Notes: generated by a model not told the origin, from the sequence alone. Shown: positions 36,501 to 44,818, counted from the first letter of the stretch. The stretch is DNA of 63,405 nucleotides from an uncultured Clostridium sp. (GCA_934438135.1 CAKSBP010000020.1:1-63405), one strand, 5' to 3'. A program made the numbers and translations.

Positions 36501-37882
36501 TTGAATTGGCACTAGGAAGAAAGAAGGTTGGTGTGGAAGACGATTTCTTTTTATTAGGCGGAACGTCTATTCTGGCATCGAAAGTAGCTATGAAATGCAT
36601 GGCAGAAAAACTGCCTGTTGTTTATGCTGATATTTTCCGATATAAAACACCGCTTCAGTTAGAACAATGTATTTTGGAAAAATCCGGAGAAAAAGAAGAT
36701 ACTGTGAAAAAAATTGCGGTATCTTCAGAAAAAAGGATTGATAGACGATTTAGCAGGATCTTATCTCATCCTGCAGCCGATGAAGCTATGAAAATGAAAA
36801 GAGTTCCTCTTGGAAATGTATTGATTACCGGAGTAACAGGATTTCTTGGTATTCATGTATTAAAAGAATATCTGGAACAAAATAATGGATATGTCTACTG
36901 TCTTGTCCGTCCAGGAAACGATGGTGCAGAAAGAAGACTAAGAGAACAGACGGCATACTATTTTGGTATGACGTTTTGGGAAATGTACAGCAGGCGGATT
37001 CGGATTGTGGAAGGAGATATAACGGTGCCAGATTCGGTTCAATCGCTCAAATCATACGATTTTTCCACATTGATACATTGTGCTGCGTGTGTCAAACATT
37101 TTGCAGCAGATGATATACTGGAGAAAGTTAATATGGATGCCGTAAAACTGCTGACAAACTTGTGTAAAGAAAATAGTAGAAAGATGATACATATTTCAAC
37201 TGTGAGTGTAGCAGGAAACAGGACAACTACGGATAAATGGAAATCACATCCGTTTGTAGAAAGTGATTTTGATATTTCCCAGATAATTGGAAACCAATAT
37301 GTTTTAAGTAAATATAAGGCAGAAGAAATTATGCTTGCAGCTCTTGAAGAGGGGATGTCCGGAAAAATCATTCGTGTTGGTAATCTCATGGGACGTGCCA
37401 TAGATGGAAAATTTCAACGAAACCGTGAAACGAATGGATTTTTAAGAAGGCTTCGTGGATATGAAGCATTAGGTGAATTTCCGGTTTCGTTTTTGACACA
37501 GCAGGTAGAATTTTCTCCAATTGATGAAACCGCAGAAGCAATTTTAAAACTTGCGGAATTAGAAGATAAAATGCATGTTTTTCATGTATATAATTCTAGA
37601 AAGATACCAATGGCAGATGTATTTGATGTATTGAAGGAACGGGTACCACTAAAGTGTGTATCGGATGAGGTATTTCAAAAGGATCTGCTGTCAGCAGTTT
37701 CTAATTCAAAAAATGAAACTCTTGCTGGTTTAGTGGCTTATCTACCGTCTAAAGAAGAAATAGATACTGTGCCAAACGAGCCAGATAATGCATTTACTAC
37801 ACAGGTTTTATATTTACTGGGATTTTCATGGACGACCACGGAAAAAAAATATTTGAAGAAGTTTATCCTTACAAACAAATAA
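30587..37882 (+). CDS. Nonribosomal peptide synthetase, C-A-T-C-A-T-R
   Basis: This 2431-residue two-module synthetase has a terminal reductase. C1 (about 16-450) has HRAITDG at 142-148 where HHxxxDG is expected. A1 (460-945) has LYTSGTTGVPKG and NLYGPTENTV. T1 carries Ser in SGLNSIG (about 984). C2 (1030-1450) has an intact HHIIFDG (about 1154). A2 (1465-1940) has IYTSGSTGKPKG and NAYGPTEATV. T2 carries LGGTSI (about 1991). R (2070-2431) has TGVTGFLG and the active site YVLSK. By hand alignment the specificity codes are about DAMQLGLVFK (A1) and DAHSYGAVAK (A2); I do not assign amino acids. R should release a dipeptide aldehyde, which can cyclise to a pyrazinone. This matches the gut clostridial NRPS family reported to make protease-inhibiting peptide aldehydes. 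Confidence 0.93.
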   Translation: MHMEEILNTNIEKERKDYPLSDTQMEVYTNCKNCADALYYNLPFLYEMDRTINVKRLREAVGEAMDAHPMTKTVFFKDSDGKVRQIRQDDFIPDIPIMETKDSEYEQDVKELIQPLELDGGALYRIVILTTETKTGLFVMFHRAITDGTSYKIFLQDVVRSYQKGKGYLNHEEYTGFDEAGEFMQRRQGKEFKEAENYYRRLLENTETDSLPVSTIVKKGVKKEKGLYQAGMNKSLVCKIEAFCENLHISKNILLLAAFGITIRVFNHTEEAVFNTIYHGRKNEKYKNTFGMMAKTLPVVMPSEKNINRMLKQLKIQMDKTRKQDVYSFTDMVKEYNLVPDMQFIYQGDAVKTMEILLEPLGGKLRSDIAFASKRAQYPFFMQAYKNGFDEIIVKTEYETDRYDFSFIKNFTNAYLKAVEQLMSCKTTDEISLFGEDDNMLVKRFNQTEQLFSTQTNIVEMFREQARRTPEHICVVYGKDSYTYHEVDVITDRIAAYLQKKGCCSQDVVSIYIGRNEHMVLASLGALKTGAAYQPMVSDYEPERLRYMIKDSKAKYLITEREFVSSLNEYNGEILFIDQVANLPDEKPVDIPINPDSLFILLYTSGTTGVPKGVKLTHQNLVAFCQHNHRKFKLTSRDRWGAYATYGFDAHMMELFLMLTCGGTVYIIPDEIRLDLKKMNQYFIQNAITISFMTTQVGQQFQQFVTAPSLRYLLTGGEKLLPIKPRAEFEFWNLYGPTENTVFISSQKVEQDYIRVPIGRPSSNLKFYVVDKQLRQVPVGAVGELICAGAQVGEGYLNQEKESKQDFIKNPFSDDPMYRRAYRTGDLVRYLSDGTLDFIGREDSQVKIRGFRIELGEVEAVIQSYPDVEETTAVVLEHAAGDKYIAAYVVSEKKVNTDALISYIRQRKPEYMVPSVILQIPEIPLTANHKVNKRALPKPEMKERKPLEGPENQRQKELLELIAQITGNYSMGIKNDMFQSGLNSIGAMHLLVMISRMFHADIKIGDLRENPTVEKLDGFLKKGRKRTVYEKQADYPLTRTQSGILAECMSHPGTTIYNIPILLTLPGKINAEKLVYACRKTVDSHSYLKGTIYFDDRGEIRFRRNDQVMTQVKVVKGEPDKNRLVKPFQLMDGKLYRILIFTGSAHVYLFLDFHHIIFDGISLKILMSDIEKAYYDQELETEEYTGFDVALEEQQLLKTDALIKAKTYYSGLLNDVEIDYLPSKDSKKIKPGRKDLVMQSENGVDCEAFCKQINVTMNAFFLSAFGFLISKYNGREDALFTTIYNGRNDSRMSGTVDMLVKTYPIYIQYAGETSISDFCQSVRDQILTSMSYDIYSFADICADYGIRADYLFAYQGDGFSKDTFGGEKIEFEKLALDLAKTPISLNVVVQNNKVCYVLEYRDDMYSEEKMSSMLECYIQIIEEFLVKNKLREVSLVSRAEVEKINSFNQTKMKLERTTANVLLERKAEEVSEKTAIIGNGEMRTYRELNENANRIAWSLRSLGVKEGDVVAFLLRRGVSVYEVREGILKAGAAFLCIGENYRDDRICYILKDSKSVCLITETDFLKTESTFLKQIKTVSLEELYQNNHIENPVPAITPENPAYCIYTSGSTGKPKGVIICHRNLVNYVLCAGRNEAMEQLIKRTKTALAVTAFTFDASVHEECFWLYHGKTVCIASEEARHNPLVLAEFIQTYQVNSLTGTPSLLAGLLAVPEMKTALSQICCYYIGGEDFTKSLLQTIHSLNPGALVINAYGPTEATVACTAEVLTDTKKITIGKPLGNMEIYIVDQYGNMLPPEFPGEMLIAGEGVGKGYVGMKEETAEKFITFRKTPAYHSGDLACWNLDGTISFAGRMDQQIKLRGLRVEPGEIEAVMNTYPGITSSVVLVKGAEENKYLCAYYTGNREINRNHLKEYLGQHLADYMVPGVLMPIERMPLTVNGKIDKKKLPEPEMLTRDIPYTAPSTQIQKLLCEAFELALGRKKVGVEDDFFLLGGTSILASKVAMKCMAEKLPVVYADIFRYKTPLQLEQCILEKSGEKEDTVKKIAVSSEKRIDRRFSRILSHPAADEAMKMKRVPLGNVLITGVTGFLGIHVLKEYLEQNNGYVYCLVRPGNDGAERRLREQTAYYFGMTFWEMYSRRIRIVEGDITVPDSVQSLKSYDFSTLIHCAACVKHFAADDILEKVNMDAVKLLTNLCKENSRKMIHISTVSVAGNRTTTDKWKSHPFVESDFDISQIIGNQYVLSKYKAEEIMLAALEEGMSGKIIRVGNLMGRAIDGKFQRNRETNGFLRRLRGYEALGEFPVSFLTQQVEFSPIDETAEAILKLAELEDKMHVFHVYNSRKIPMADVFDVLKERVPLKCVSDEVFQKDLLSAVSNSKNETLAGLVAYLPSKEEIDTVPNEPDNAFTTQVLYLLGFSWTTTEKKYLKKFILTNK

Positions 37883-37927
37883 AATTTCCACGTATTACAT
37901 AAGAATAATAGGTTTTTTACAGATTTC

Positions 37928-37956
37928 TTGACTTTTTTTCTCCTACGCGATATTAT
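37928..37956 (+). promoter_or_regulatory. modABC promoter
   Basis: TTGACT (37928-37933) and TATTAT (37951-37956), 17-base spacer, about 23 bases before the modA start. Confidence 0.75.
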
Positions 37957-37978
37957 TAAAAAATTAAGCAGGAGGGAT

Positions 37979-38866
37979 ATGATGAAGAAACGAAGAATAA
38001 CAGGATTACTGATTTTAACCTTGATTGCCGTTATGCTTTGTGGATGTGGTACAGGAAGTTCCGATGAGAAAAAGAAAGAAGCCACGGCATCTCAGAATAC
38101 GAAAAAATCAGGTAAAGAGACAGAAATACAGGTATTTATTGCAGCCAGTTTACATACGGTTATGACAGAATTAGCAGATTCTTATCAGAAAGATAATCCG
38201 AATGTAAAAATTGTATTTAATGCAGATAGTTCTGGAACATTACTGACACAGATAGAGCAGGGATTTGCCTGTGATATTTTCTTTTCTGCAGCTCAAAAAC
38301 AGATGGATGCATTGGAAGCAGACGGGCTTGTGACAGATGGAACGAGAAAGAATGTAGTAAATAATCAGGTCGTTGTGATTACCAGAAAAGGCAGCGGTAC
38401 TAAAGTAACGGGTCTTAAGGATATCAGCAAGGCATCCAGCATTGCTTTAGCAGATGGGAGCGTTCCAGTTGGAAAGTATACAAGACAGGCTATGGTGAAT
38501 CTGGGTATGCTGGATGCAGTAGATGACGTTTCCACTATCACAACAGCTGCGATTCAGGATAAGTTAGGTACCCAAATCAGTGAGCAGGGAAATGTTAGCA
38601 AAGTATTAACTGCTGTAAAAGATGGTAACTGTGAAGCTGGAACTACCTATTATTCGGATACTTACGGATTTGAGGATGATCTAGATATTTTAGAATATGT
38701 GGATTATAAGTTAACAGGTGATGTTATTTATCCAATCTGTATGGTGAAAAATGACGAAGCAGACGCTGAGGAAACCAAAGCAGCCAAAGGATTTTATGAT
38801 TATGTAACCTCGGATGCATCAAAAGCTGTATTTGATAAGTATTATTTTGATACAAATGTAGAATAA
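37979..38866 (+). CDS. modA: Molybdate-binding lipoprotein ModA
   Basis: This 295-residue substrate-binding lipoprotein has signal peptide MMKKRRITGLLILTLIAVML and lipobox L-C-G-C. The mature part is typical ModA: VFIAASLHTVMTELADSYQK, FNADSSGTLLTQIEQG, CDIFFSAAQKQMDAL, and VPVGKYTRQAM. GGAGGG (37971-37976) points to ATG 37979 or 37982. It captures molybdate or tungstate for ModBC. It heads a three-gene operon next to the molybdenum cofactor and xanthine dehydrogenase genes. Confidence 0.93.
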   Translation: MMKKRRITGLLILTLIAVMLCGCGTGSSDEKKKEATASQNTKKSGKETEIQVFIAASLHTVMTELADSYQKDNPNVKIVFNADSSGTLLTQIEQGFACDIFFSAAQKQMDALEADGLVTDGTRKNVVNNQVVVITRKGSGTKVTGLKDISKASSIALADGSVPVGKYTRQAMVNLGMLDAVDDVSTITTAAIQDKLGTQISEQGNVSKVLTAVKDGNCEAGTTYYSDTYGFEDDLDILEYVDYKLTGDVIYPICMVKNDEADAEETKAAKGFYDYVTSDASKAVFDKYYFDTNVE

Positions 38867-38886
38867 GGTACGACAGGAGGCTTTTT

Positions 38887-39591
38887 ATGACCGAATTTTT
38901 CAATGTGCTTAGAAGCCTGGATTACAGTCCATTGTTTATTTCCTTAAAAACGGCAGTTGTGACTACGATTATCTGCTTTTTTCTGGGAATCATTCTGGCT
39001 TCCAGAATACTTCGGATGTCTGGGACTTTCAAAGCTGTTTTCGATGGGATTTTGACGATGCCTCTTGTATTGCCGCCAACTGTAGCAGGCTTTTTCTTAC
39101 TATTGTTTTTTAGTAAGAGAAGGCCTCTTGGCATTTTTTTATATGAGAGGTTTGGAATTAAAATTGTTCAGTCATGGTCTGGATGTGTTATAGCGGCAGC
39201 TGTTATAGCACTGCCGCTAATGTATCGGAATGCCAGAGCAGCTTTTGAACAGGTGGACATAGACTTAATTTACGCAGGAAGGACACTTGGCATGTCGGAA
39301 AGAAAAATTTTCTTTCGGATTATTATTCCTTCTGCAGGACCAGGTGTTTTATCCGGGACGATTTTGACTTTTGCCCGTGCGTTAGGAGAATATGGTGCTA
39401 CTTCCATGCTGGCAGGCAATATTCCAGGAAAGACAGCGACTATTTCCCAGCGAGTGGCTATGGTAATCCAGGATGGTGATTATGTGACAGCTGGAATCTG
39501 GGTAGCAGTGATTCTGGTCATTGCATTTACGATTGTAGTAGCCATGAATCTGGCAACAGGAAGACGAATGAAATATGTAAAAAGGTGGTAG
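38887..39591 (+). CDS. modB: Molybdate ABC permease ModB
   Basis: This 234-residue permease has about five to six helices. It contains LPLVLPPTVAGFFLLLFF and the ATPase-contact loop AGRTLGMSERKIFFRIIIPS, followed by GTILTFARALGEYGATSMLAGNIPGKT, all close to ModB. AGGAGG precedes ATG 38887. It lies 20 bases after modA and 6 bases before modC. Confidence 0.94.
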   Translation: MTEFFNVLRSLDYSPLFISLKTAVVTTIICFFLGIILASRILRMSGTFKAVFDGILTMPLVLPPTVAGFFLLLFFSKRRPLGIFLYERFGIKIVQSWSGCVIAAAVIALPLMYRNARAAFEQVDIDLIYAGRTLGMSERKIFFRIIIPSAGPGVLSGTILTFARALGEYGATSMLAGNIPGKTATISQRVAMVIQDGDYVTAGIWVAVILVIAFTIVVAMNLATGRRMKYVKRW

Positions 39592-39597
39592 CAGTTT

Positions 39598-40683
39598 ATG
39601 GGGCTGATAGTACAGATAGAAAAACAAATAGGGGAATTTCATCTGAATTTAGACGTTCAGACACAAGCAAGACGAATTGGTATTTTAGGACCTTCCGGCT
39701 GTGGAAAGAGCATGACATTGAAATGCATTGCGGGCATACTGAGCCCTGATAAGGGAAAAATTGCAGCAGATAATCATGTTTTTTATGATTCTGACACTAG
39801 GAAGAATCAGAAAGTGCAGATGCGGAAAGTGGGATATCTGTTTCAGAATTATGCATTATTTCCCAATATGACCGTAGAAGAAAATATTATGGCTGGCCTT
39901 AAGTTTCCAAAACGGGAGAAAAGGAAGGTGGCACAAAGCTTTATTGAGAAATTTCATTTGGAAGGTTTTGCTTCAAGACTTCCACATCAGCTTTCAGGTG
40001 GGCAGCAGCAGAGGACGGCATTGGCACGGATTCTTGCCAGTGAACCGGATATTATTCTTCTGGATGAACCATTTTCAGCATTGGACACTCATTTGAAAGA
40101 ACAGCTTCAGCTGGAACTGGAATTCTTGCTTTCTGATTATCCAGGGATTGTTGTGATGGTTTCCCACAGTCGGGATGAAATTTTCCGGTTTAGTGAGGAA
40201 CTAATTGTTCTGGACAGTGGAAAGCAGGTAGAATATGGAAGGACAAAGGAATTGTTTTCACATCCTAGTACTATGCAGGCAGCGAGATTGACGGGATGTA
40301 AAAATATCTCTCGTATTGAGAAAACCGGAGAGAGGGAAGTGTTTGCAAAAGACTGGAATATGGCATTACAGACCAATGAGTTTGTAACGGAAGATATGAA
40401 CTATATCGGAATCCGTGCCCATGATATTATGAAAATAAATGGAGAGACAAGTACTCAGACGACTGTAGAAACTATCGATAAGAAGGAAAATGTATTTAAA
40501 ATGCAGATAATCCATATAACGGAGCTGCCTTTTGAAATGCAGTATCTGTTAAAGAATACAGTTACAGACAATGAAACACAGCTGTGGTGGAAAATAGCAA
40601 AGCCGCAGGCTCTCTCACCTGCGGCATGTCAAACTACAGTAAATGTATGCTTTCCAAAAGAAAAACTGATTTTATTGAAATAA
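39598..40683 (+). CDS. modC: Molybdate ABC ATPase ModC
   Basis: This 361-residue ATPase has Walker A GPSGCGKS (about 31-38), Q-loop LFQNYALFPNMTVEENI, signature LSGGQQQRTALAR, Walker B IILLDEPFSALD and switch VSHSRDE. The C-terminal part (from about 240) is a TOBE-like domain but only loosely matched. It ends 3 bases from the stop of the convergent xdhC-like gene. A GC hairpin, GCCGCAGG (40602-40609) with CCTGCGGC (40618-40625), lies inside the last codons. No separate terminator is visible at this convergent junction. Confidence 0.93.
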   Translation: MGLIVQIEKQIGEFHLNLDVQTQARRIGILGPSGCGKSMTLKCIAGILSPDKGKIAADNHVFYDSDTRKNQKVQMRKVGYLFQNYALFPNMTVEENIMAGLKFPKREKRKVAQSFIEKFHLEGFASRLPHQLSGGQQQRTALARILASEPDIILLDEPFSALDTHLKEQLQLELEFLLSDYPGIVVMVSHSRDEIFRFSEELIVLDSGKQVEYGRTKELFSHPSTMQAARLTGCKNISRIEKTGEREVFAKDWNMALQTNEFVTEDMNYIGIRAHDIMKINGETSTQTTVETIDKKENVFKMQIIHITELPFEMQYLLKNTVTDNETQLWWKIAKPQALSPAACQTTVNVCFPKEKLILLK

Positions 40684-40686
40684 AAA

Positions 40687-41685
40687 TTATCCTTCAATAA
40701 GTACCTGCATGGTTCCACCACAGACCATGCCGTTTTCATCTTCAAAGTCGTTATCCATATCCAAGGTTACGAGTTGAAAAGTGTCTGTGCCAATAAGTTC
40801 ACAGGCCTTTTGGATAATAACTCCTTCGCCGTATCCGCCACCAACAGAGCCAATAATGGAACCATCTTTTCTGACTGCCATCATAGAACCGGCTTTTCGA
40901 GGCGTAGAACCTTTTGTAGAAATAATTGTAGCAACTGCAAAAGGTTCTTTTATTTTGCCCATTTGTTCCAGAAAATCTAAGGTGTCATAATTTAAGACAG
41001 TTTGAATACGGGACTGCACTGGATTTCTGGCACGTTTGACTTGAATCAGTTCTGCAACAATCGAAACAGCGATTTCTTCTGGTGTTTCTGCACCGATAGA
41101 AAGACCAATTGGAGTGTGAATCTGGTTTACCTTCTGCTTTGAAAAGCCTTCCATAATAAACTGTTCTTTTAATTTAGAAACTCTCTTTTTTGAACCGATC
41201 AACCCGACATAAGCAGGCCAGGTTTCACCGGCTAAGAGTGTATGCAGGCAAAGCTCGTCCTGCTTATGTCCTCTGGTAATAACGGCAGCGTAGTCGTTTG
41301 CTGTAATAGATAGATTCTTAATAGACTGTCCGAATTCACCACAGACAATATGAGAAGCCAAAGGAAAACGTTTGCCATTAGCAAATGTTTCCCTATCGTC
41401 TGCTACCGTAACATCAAAGCCGCATCTTGTGGCAAATTCTGTGACTGGCTGTGCAATATGTCCGCCTCCTAAGAGAATCAGACGGTCTTTTGGTATGTAG
41501 GCACAGGATAAATCGATATTGGTTTCTGGAGAGTAAGTATCGAAGAAATTTGGTGAATCAATTTCTTTTAGAGTTCGTATCAGTCCTGTTTCTATATTAC
41601 CGGCTTCCTTCTGGAAAGAGGTTTCCAGAAGGGCGGTTTTTCCGTTTTTCATAAGTTTTAAAATGTCATCATATGGTTTTGTCAT
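40687..41685 (-). CDS. XdhC/CoxI-family maturation protein with swapped domain order
   Basis: This 332-residue protein belongs to the family that inserts the sulfurated cofactor into molybdenum hydroxylases. The order is unusual. The Rossmann domain comes first (RLILLGGGHIAQPVTEFATR, DVTVADDRE, VITRGHKQDELCL, VGLIGSKKRVSKL, HTPIGLSIGAETPEEIAVSI), and the CoxI domain second (TIISTKGSTPRKAGSMMAV, IGSVGGGYGEGVII, MVCGGTMQVLIEG). In standard XdhC the CoxI part is N-terminal. The start is ATG 41685. It is the last gene of the guaD-ade-xdhC-like arm and should serve the xanthine dehydrogenase at 55449. Confidence 0.85.
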   Translation of the reverse strand: MTKPYDDILKLMKNGKTALLETSFQKEAGNIETGLIRTLKEIDSPNFFDTYSPETNIDLSCAYIPKDRLILLGGGHIAQPVTEFATRCGFDVTVADDRETFANGKRFPLASHIVCGEFGQSIKNLSITANDYAAVITRGHKQDELCLHTLLAGETWPAYVGLIGSKKRVSKLKEQFIMEGFSKQKVNQIHTPIGLSIGAETPEEIAVSIVAELIQVKRARNPVQSRIQTVLNYDTLDFLEQMGKIKEPFAVATIISTKGSTPRKAGSMMAVRKDGSIIGSVGGGYGEGVIIQKACELIGTDTFQLVTLDMDNDFEDENGMVCGGTMQVLIEG

Positions 41686-41720
41686 TTAAACACTCCTTTA
41701 ATTTGTAAAAACTAAAATGA

Positions 41721-43421
41721 TTAAATTAATTCAAACTTTTCCACATCCACAACGCCAAGCGTTGTTAATTTTAATTTTGGTATGACAGGAAGGCTGACGA
41801 AAGAAAGCGTCATGAAGGGATCGATGGATTTGCTGACACCTAGGGAATATGCTTTTTCATGAAGAATTTTCAAGGCATCGGAAGTTTCTTTGGCACTTTG
41901 TTCCCCCATAAGTCCGGCAATAGGAAGCGAGAGGGAAGCGAGAACGTTTTCCTCTTTTACAACCACGATTCCGCCCTCCATATCATGGAGTCTGTTAACT
42001 GCAAATGCAATATCCTTGTCATTGGTTCCAGCAGCAATGATGTTATGGGCGTCATGGGCAATGCTTGTTGCAATGGCACCTTCCTTTAATCCATACCCTT
42101 TTAACAGACAGATTCCAATATGACCGGTTAATTTATGTCGTTCTACTACGCATACTTTTACAATATCTTTTTCAATATTAATATCTGATGCCATGCCTTC
42201 ATCTGTTGTGAGAAGCTCATGGGGGATTAGGCCAATGACTTTTTCTGGAATACGTTTTAAAGCAAAATCTGTTTCTGTGACAGGATTGATATTTACTGTT
42301 TTATGTACCTTTTCGTTCAATTCCTTATCTACGGACATAACACACCGTTTGTTTCGGTTGGTTTCGTCCATTAAACGTCCCTTTTTATAAACAGAATGTA
42401 CTTTTACTTTTTCTACATCATCCAAAATGACCAGATCGGCAAGATATCCGGGTGCAATGGCACCACGTCTGGAAAGTCCAAAATAGCTGCAAGGCTGGAA
42501 AGATGCCATTTTATAGGCAGTTTCTTTTTTTACACCGCCTGCAATGGCAGTACGGATAATATGGTCAATATGACCTTCTTCCATGATGTCAGAAATATGT
42601 CTGTCATCGGTGGCAAACATGCATCGGGAGGCATATGGTTCCTTACAGAGTGGAAACAGTGAGGCAAGATTTTTACTTGCGGTACCTTCCCGAATCATAA
42701 TCCATTGGCCGGAACGCAGTTTTTGAAGTGCTTCTTCTGGATTGGTACATTCGTGATCGGAGTAAATTCCGCTGCTGATATAAGCCTGCAGGTTTGTTCC
42801 TAGTGTATTTGGTGCGTGTCCATCAATAATTTTTTTTTGATCCAGAGTGGCATGGATTTTCAATAGTGTTTCCCGGTCATTATTAAAAATACCAGGTGCA
42901 TTCATCATTTCTGCAAGTCCAAGGATGCGGTCATGATTCAGGTATTTTCGGATATCAACGGAATCAATGACTGCACCGGATTCATCAAATCGACAGGAAG
43001 GCACACAGGATGGAATCATGAAAAATACATCCAGTGGCAGGTCTTTCGTTATCTGCATCATATAATCAATGCCGTCGGTTCCTAGTACATTTGCGATTTC
43101 ATGCGGATCAGTAATCACAGTAGTAGTACCGTGTTTCAGTGCTTCTTTTGCAAAAATATCCGGTCTTACAGTGGTGCTTTCTAAATGAATGTGTGCATCC
43201 AAAAATCCAGGCACAATTGTTTTATTGGTGCAGTCGATTTCAACATGTCCATCATAGGAACCAATTCCTGCAAAATAGCCATTAGTTATGGCAATATCAC
43301 CTTTCAGGAATTCGTTGGTAAATACATTTAAGTACGTTGCATGCTTTAATACAAGATCTGCTTTTGTTTTTTTTAATGCAGAGAGAATTCGCTTTTCGTA
43401 GTTTTTCTGTGTCATATGCAT
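41721..43421 (-). CDS. ade: Adenine deaminase
   Basis: This 566-residue amidohydrolase converts adenine to hypoxanthine and ammonia. Motifs are PGFLDAHIHLESTTVRPD (metal His and family Glu), TVITDPHEIANVLG, the later Asp in FATDDRHI, and the long C-terminal domain with TSIAHDAHNIIAAGTNDKDI and DPFMTLSFVSLPVIPKLKLT. The full length matches Ade. GGAGG (43430-43434) precedes the start; ATG 43421 or 43415 are both possible. It is 28 bases downstream of guaD and upstream of the xdhC-like gene, all on the minus strand. It feeds hypoxanthine to xanthine dehydrogenase. Confidence 0.96.
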   Translation of the reverse strand: MHMTQKNYEKRILSALKKTKADLVLKHATYLNVFTNEFLKGDIAITNGYFAGIGSYDGHVEIDCTNKTIVPGFLDAHIHLESTTVRPDIFAKEALKHGTTTVITDPHEIANVLGTDGIDYMMQITKDLPLDVFFMIPSCVPSCRFDESGAVIDSVDIRKYLNHDRILGLAEMMNAPGIFNNDRETLLKIHATLDQKKIIDGHAPNTLGTNLQAYISSGIYSDHECTNPEEALQKLRSGQWIMIREGTASKNLASLFPLCKEPYASRCMFATDDRHISDIMEEGHIDHIIRTAIAGGVKKETAYKMASFQPCSYFGLSRRGAIAPGYLADLVILDDVEKVKVHSVYKKGRLMDETNRNKRCVMSVDKELNEKVHKTVNINPVTETDFALKRIPEKVIGLIPHELLTTDEGMASDINIEKDIVKVCVVERHKLTGHIGICLLKGYGLKEGAIATSIAHDAHNIIAAGTNDKDIAFAVNRLHDMEGGIVVVKEENVLASLSLPIAGLMGEQSAKETSDALKILHEKAYSLGVSKSIDPFMTLSFVSLPVIPKLKLTTLGVVDVEKFELI

Positions 43422-43449
43422 TCCTCCTTGGTATAGTTAAATAACATAG

Positions 43450-44739
43450 TTAAAATAACATAGTTCCATTTACATATTTTCCAATAACTTTTACTTTTTC
43501 GGTCTCATATATCAAACGCTCCATTCGTTCTTTTAATGTCAAAGTCTGCATCGAGTGAATGTCGGAATCATCTAAAACAACAGCATCAAATTCATAGTCA
43601 GGAAGAAAAGTTCCGATTTTGCCAAAGAACTGTCCGCCACCAAGGGTTGCCAGATAAAAGACATCTTCAAAGCTAAGTGGTTTCTTTTTTTGAACTATGA
43701 GGCGATAGTATAATTTGGAAGATTGAATTGCATAAGCCATGGCACGCAGCAGAGAAAGAGAGGCACCTCCGGCAATGTCTGAGCCAAGTCCGATATGCAG
43801 GTCTAAATCCAGATAATTTCGTACAGGAGCAATACCAGATGCTAAATTAATATTGGATTCGGGACAATGGGCGATAAATACGTTTCGTTCTTTCATAAGT
43901 CTTATTTCTTCGTCGGAAGAATAGACACAGTGTGCCATCACCGTAGGAACCTCTCCACCAAACATTTCAAAATTCTCATAAGCATTTCCATAACAGGAAG
44001 AGGATGGAACCAGTTCTTTTACCCAGGCTATTTCTGATAAGTTTTCAGACAAATGGGACTGTACGGGAAGCTTGAATTCCTTCTGTAAAACCGAAAGCTG
44101 TTTCATTAGTTTATCCGTACAGGAAGGAATGAATCTTGGAGTTAGAATCGGTTTAGTATGAGAATAGTTCTTTTGGGAGGCTAAAATCCATTCTTTTGTT
44201 TGTTTACAGGAAATGTCTGCATTCTCTTCGCAGAGATTTTCACCTCCGTTACGATCCATATTTACTCTTCCAACAAAGGTATGTAGTCCGCTTTGTTCTA
44301 GTAAATCCATAAGAAGAAGCGTTGCTTCATTATGGATGGTTGCAAAGATACAGGCTCTTGTTGTTGTACTCTGCCTTAAGTCGGAAACAAAAATTTCATA
44401 TGCTTTTCTAGCATAGGAAATATCTGCGTATTTTGCTTCTTCAGGAAATGTATGGGTATTGAGCCACTCTAGTAATTCCAAGTCCATGCCAAGTCCTCTG
44501 AAAGAATATTGTGGGGCATGGACGTGAAGATCAGACATACCAGGAACAATCAGCTGGCTGCTGCAGTCTCTTACAGGAAACTGCTGATACAATGCAGGAA
44601 GTGTTTGAAATACTCCGGCAGTTTTCCCGTTTTCACAGACAAGGTAAGAGTCCGGGTAATATTTTATTTGTCTGTCCAAATCCGCGTATATGATATCTCC
44701 TTTCAAGATAATATTTTTTCTTTTGTTCATATTTATCAC
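43450..44739 (-). CDS. guaD: Guanine deaminase
   Basis: This 429-residue amidohydrolase converts guanine to xanthine and ammonia. Seen motifs are PGMSDLHVHAPQYSFRG (zinc His pair), TRACIFATIHNEA, GRVNMDRNG, QSHLSENLSEI, MAHCVYSSDEE, CPESNINLASG and GLGSDIAGG (metal Asp). The start is uncertain: GTG 44739 or ATG 44730, both with weak ribosome sites. The leader contains a terminator at 44761-44789, and its promoter at 44819-44847 overlaps a candidate operator. It is the first gene of the minus-strand arm. Confidence 0.93.
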   Translation of the reverse strand: MINMNKRKNIILKGDIIYADLDRQIKYYPDSYLVCENGKTAGVFQTLPALYQQFPVRDCSSQLIVPGMSDLHVHAPQYSFRGLGMDLELLEWLNTHTFPEEAKYADISYARKAYEIFVSDLRQSTTTRACIFATIHNEATLLLMDLLEQSGLHTFVGRVNMDRNGGENLCEENADISCKQTKEWILASQKNYSHTKPILTPRFIPSCTDKLMKQLSVLQKEFKLPVQSHLSENLSEIAWVKELVPSSSCYGNAYENFEMFGGEVPTVMAHCVYSSDEEIRLMKERNVFIAHCPESNINLASGIAPVRNYLDLDLHIGLGSDIAGGASLSLLRAMAYAIQSSKLYYRLIVQKKKPLSFEDVFYLATLGGGQFFGKIGTFLPDYEFDAVVLDDSDIHSMQTLTLKERMERLIYETEKVKVIGKYVNGTMLF

Positions 44740-44760
44740 ATTCTTTCTTATTTTGAATAT

Positions 44761-44789
44761 AAAAAAAGCTACTGGAATCTTCCAATAGC
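44761..44789 (-). terminator. Leader terminator upstream of guaD
   Basis: On the minus strand GCTATTGGAA pairs with TTCCAGTAGC (plus 44768-44789), followed by seven T (44767-44761). It lies between the guaD promoter and start codon with no gene before it, so it should act as an attenuator. Confidence 0.75.
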
Positions 44790-44818
44790 CTCATTGCTTT
44801 TTATAAATTGTTGAAAGT

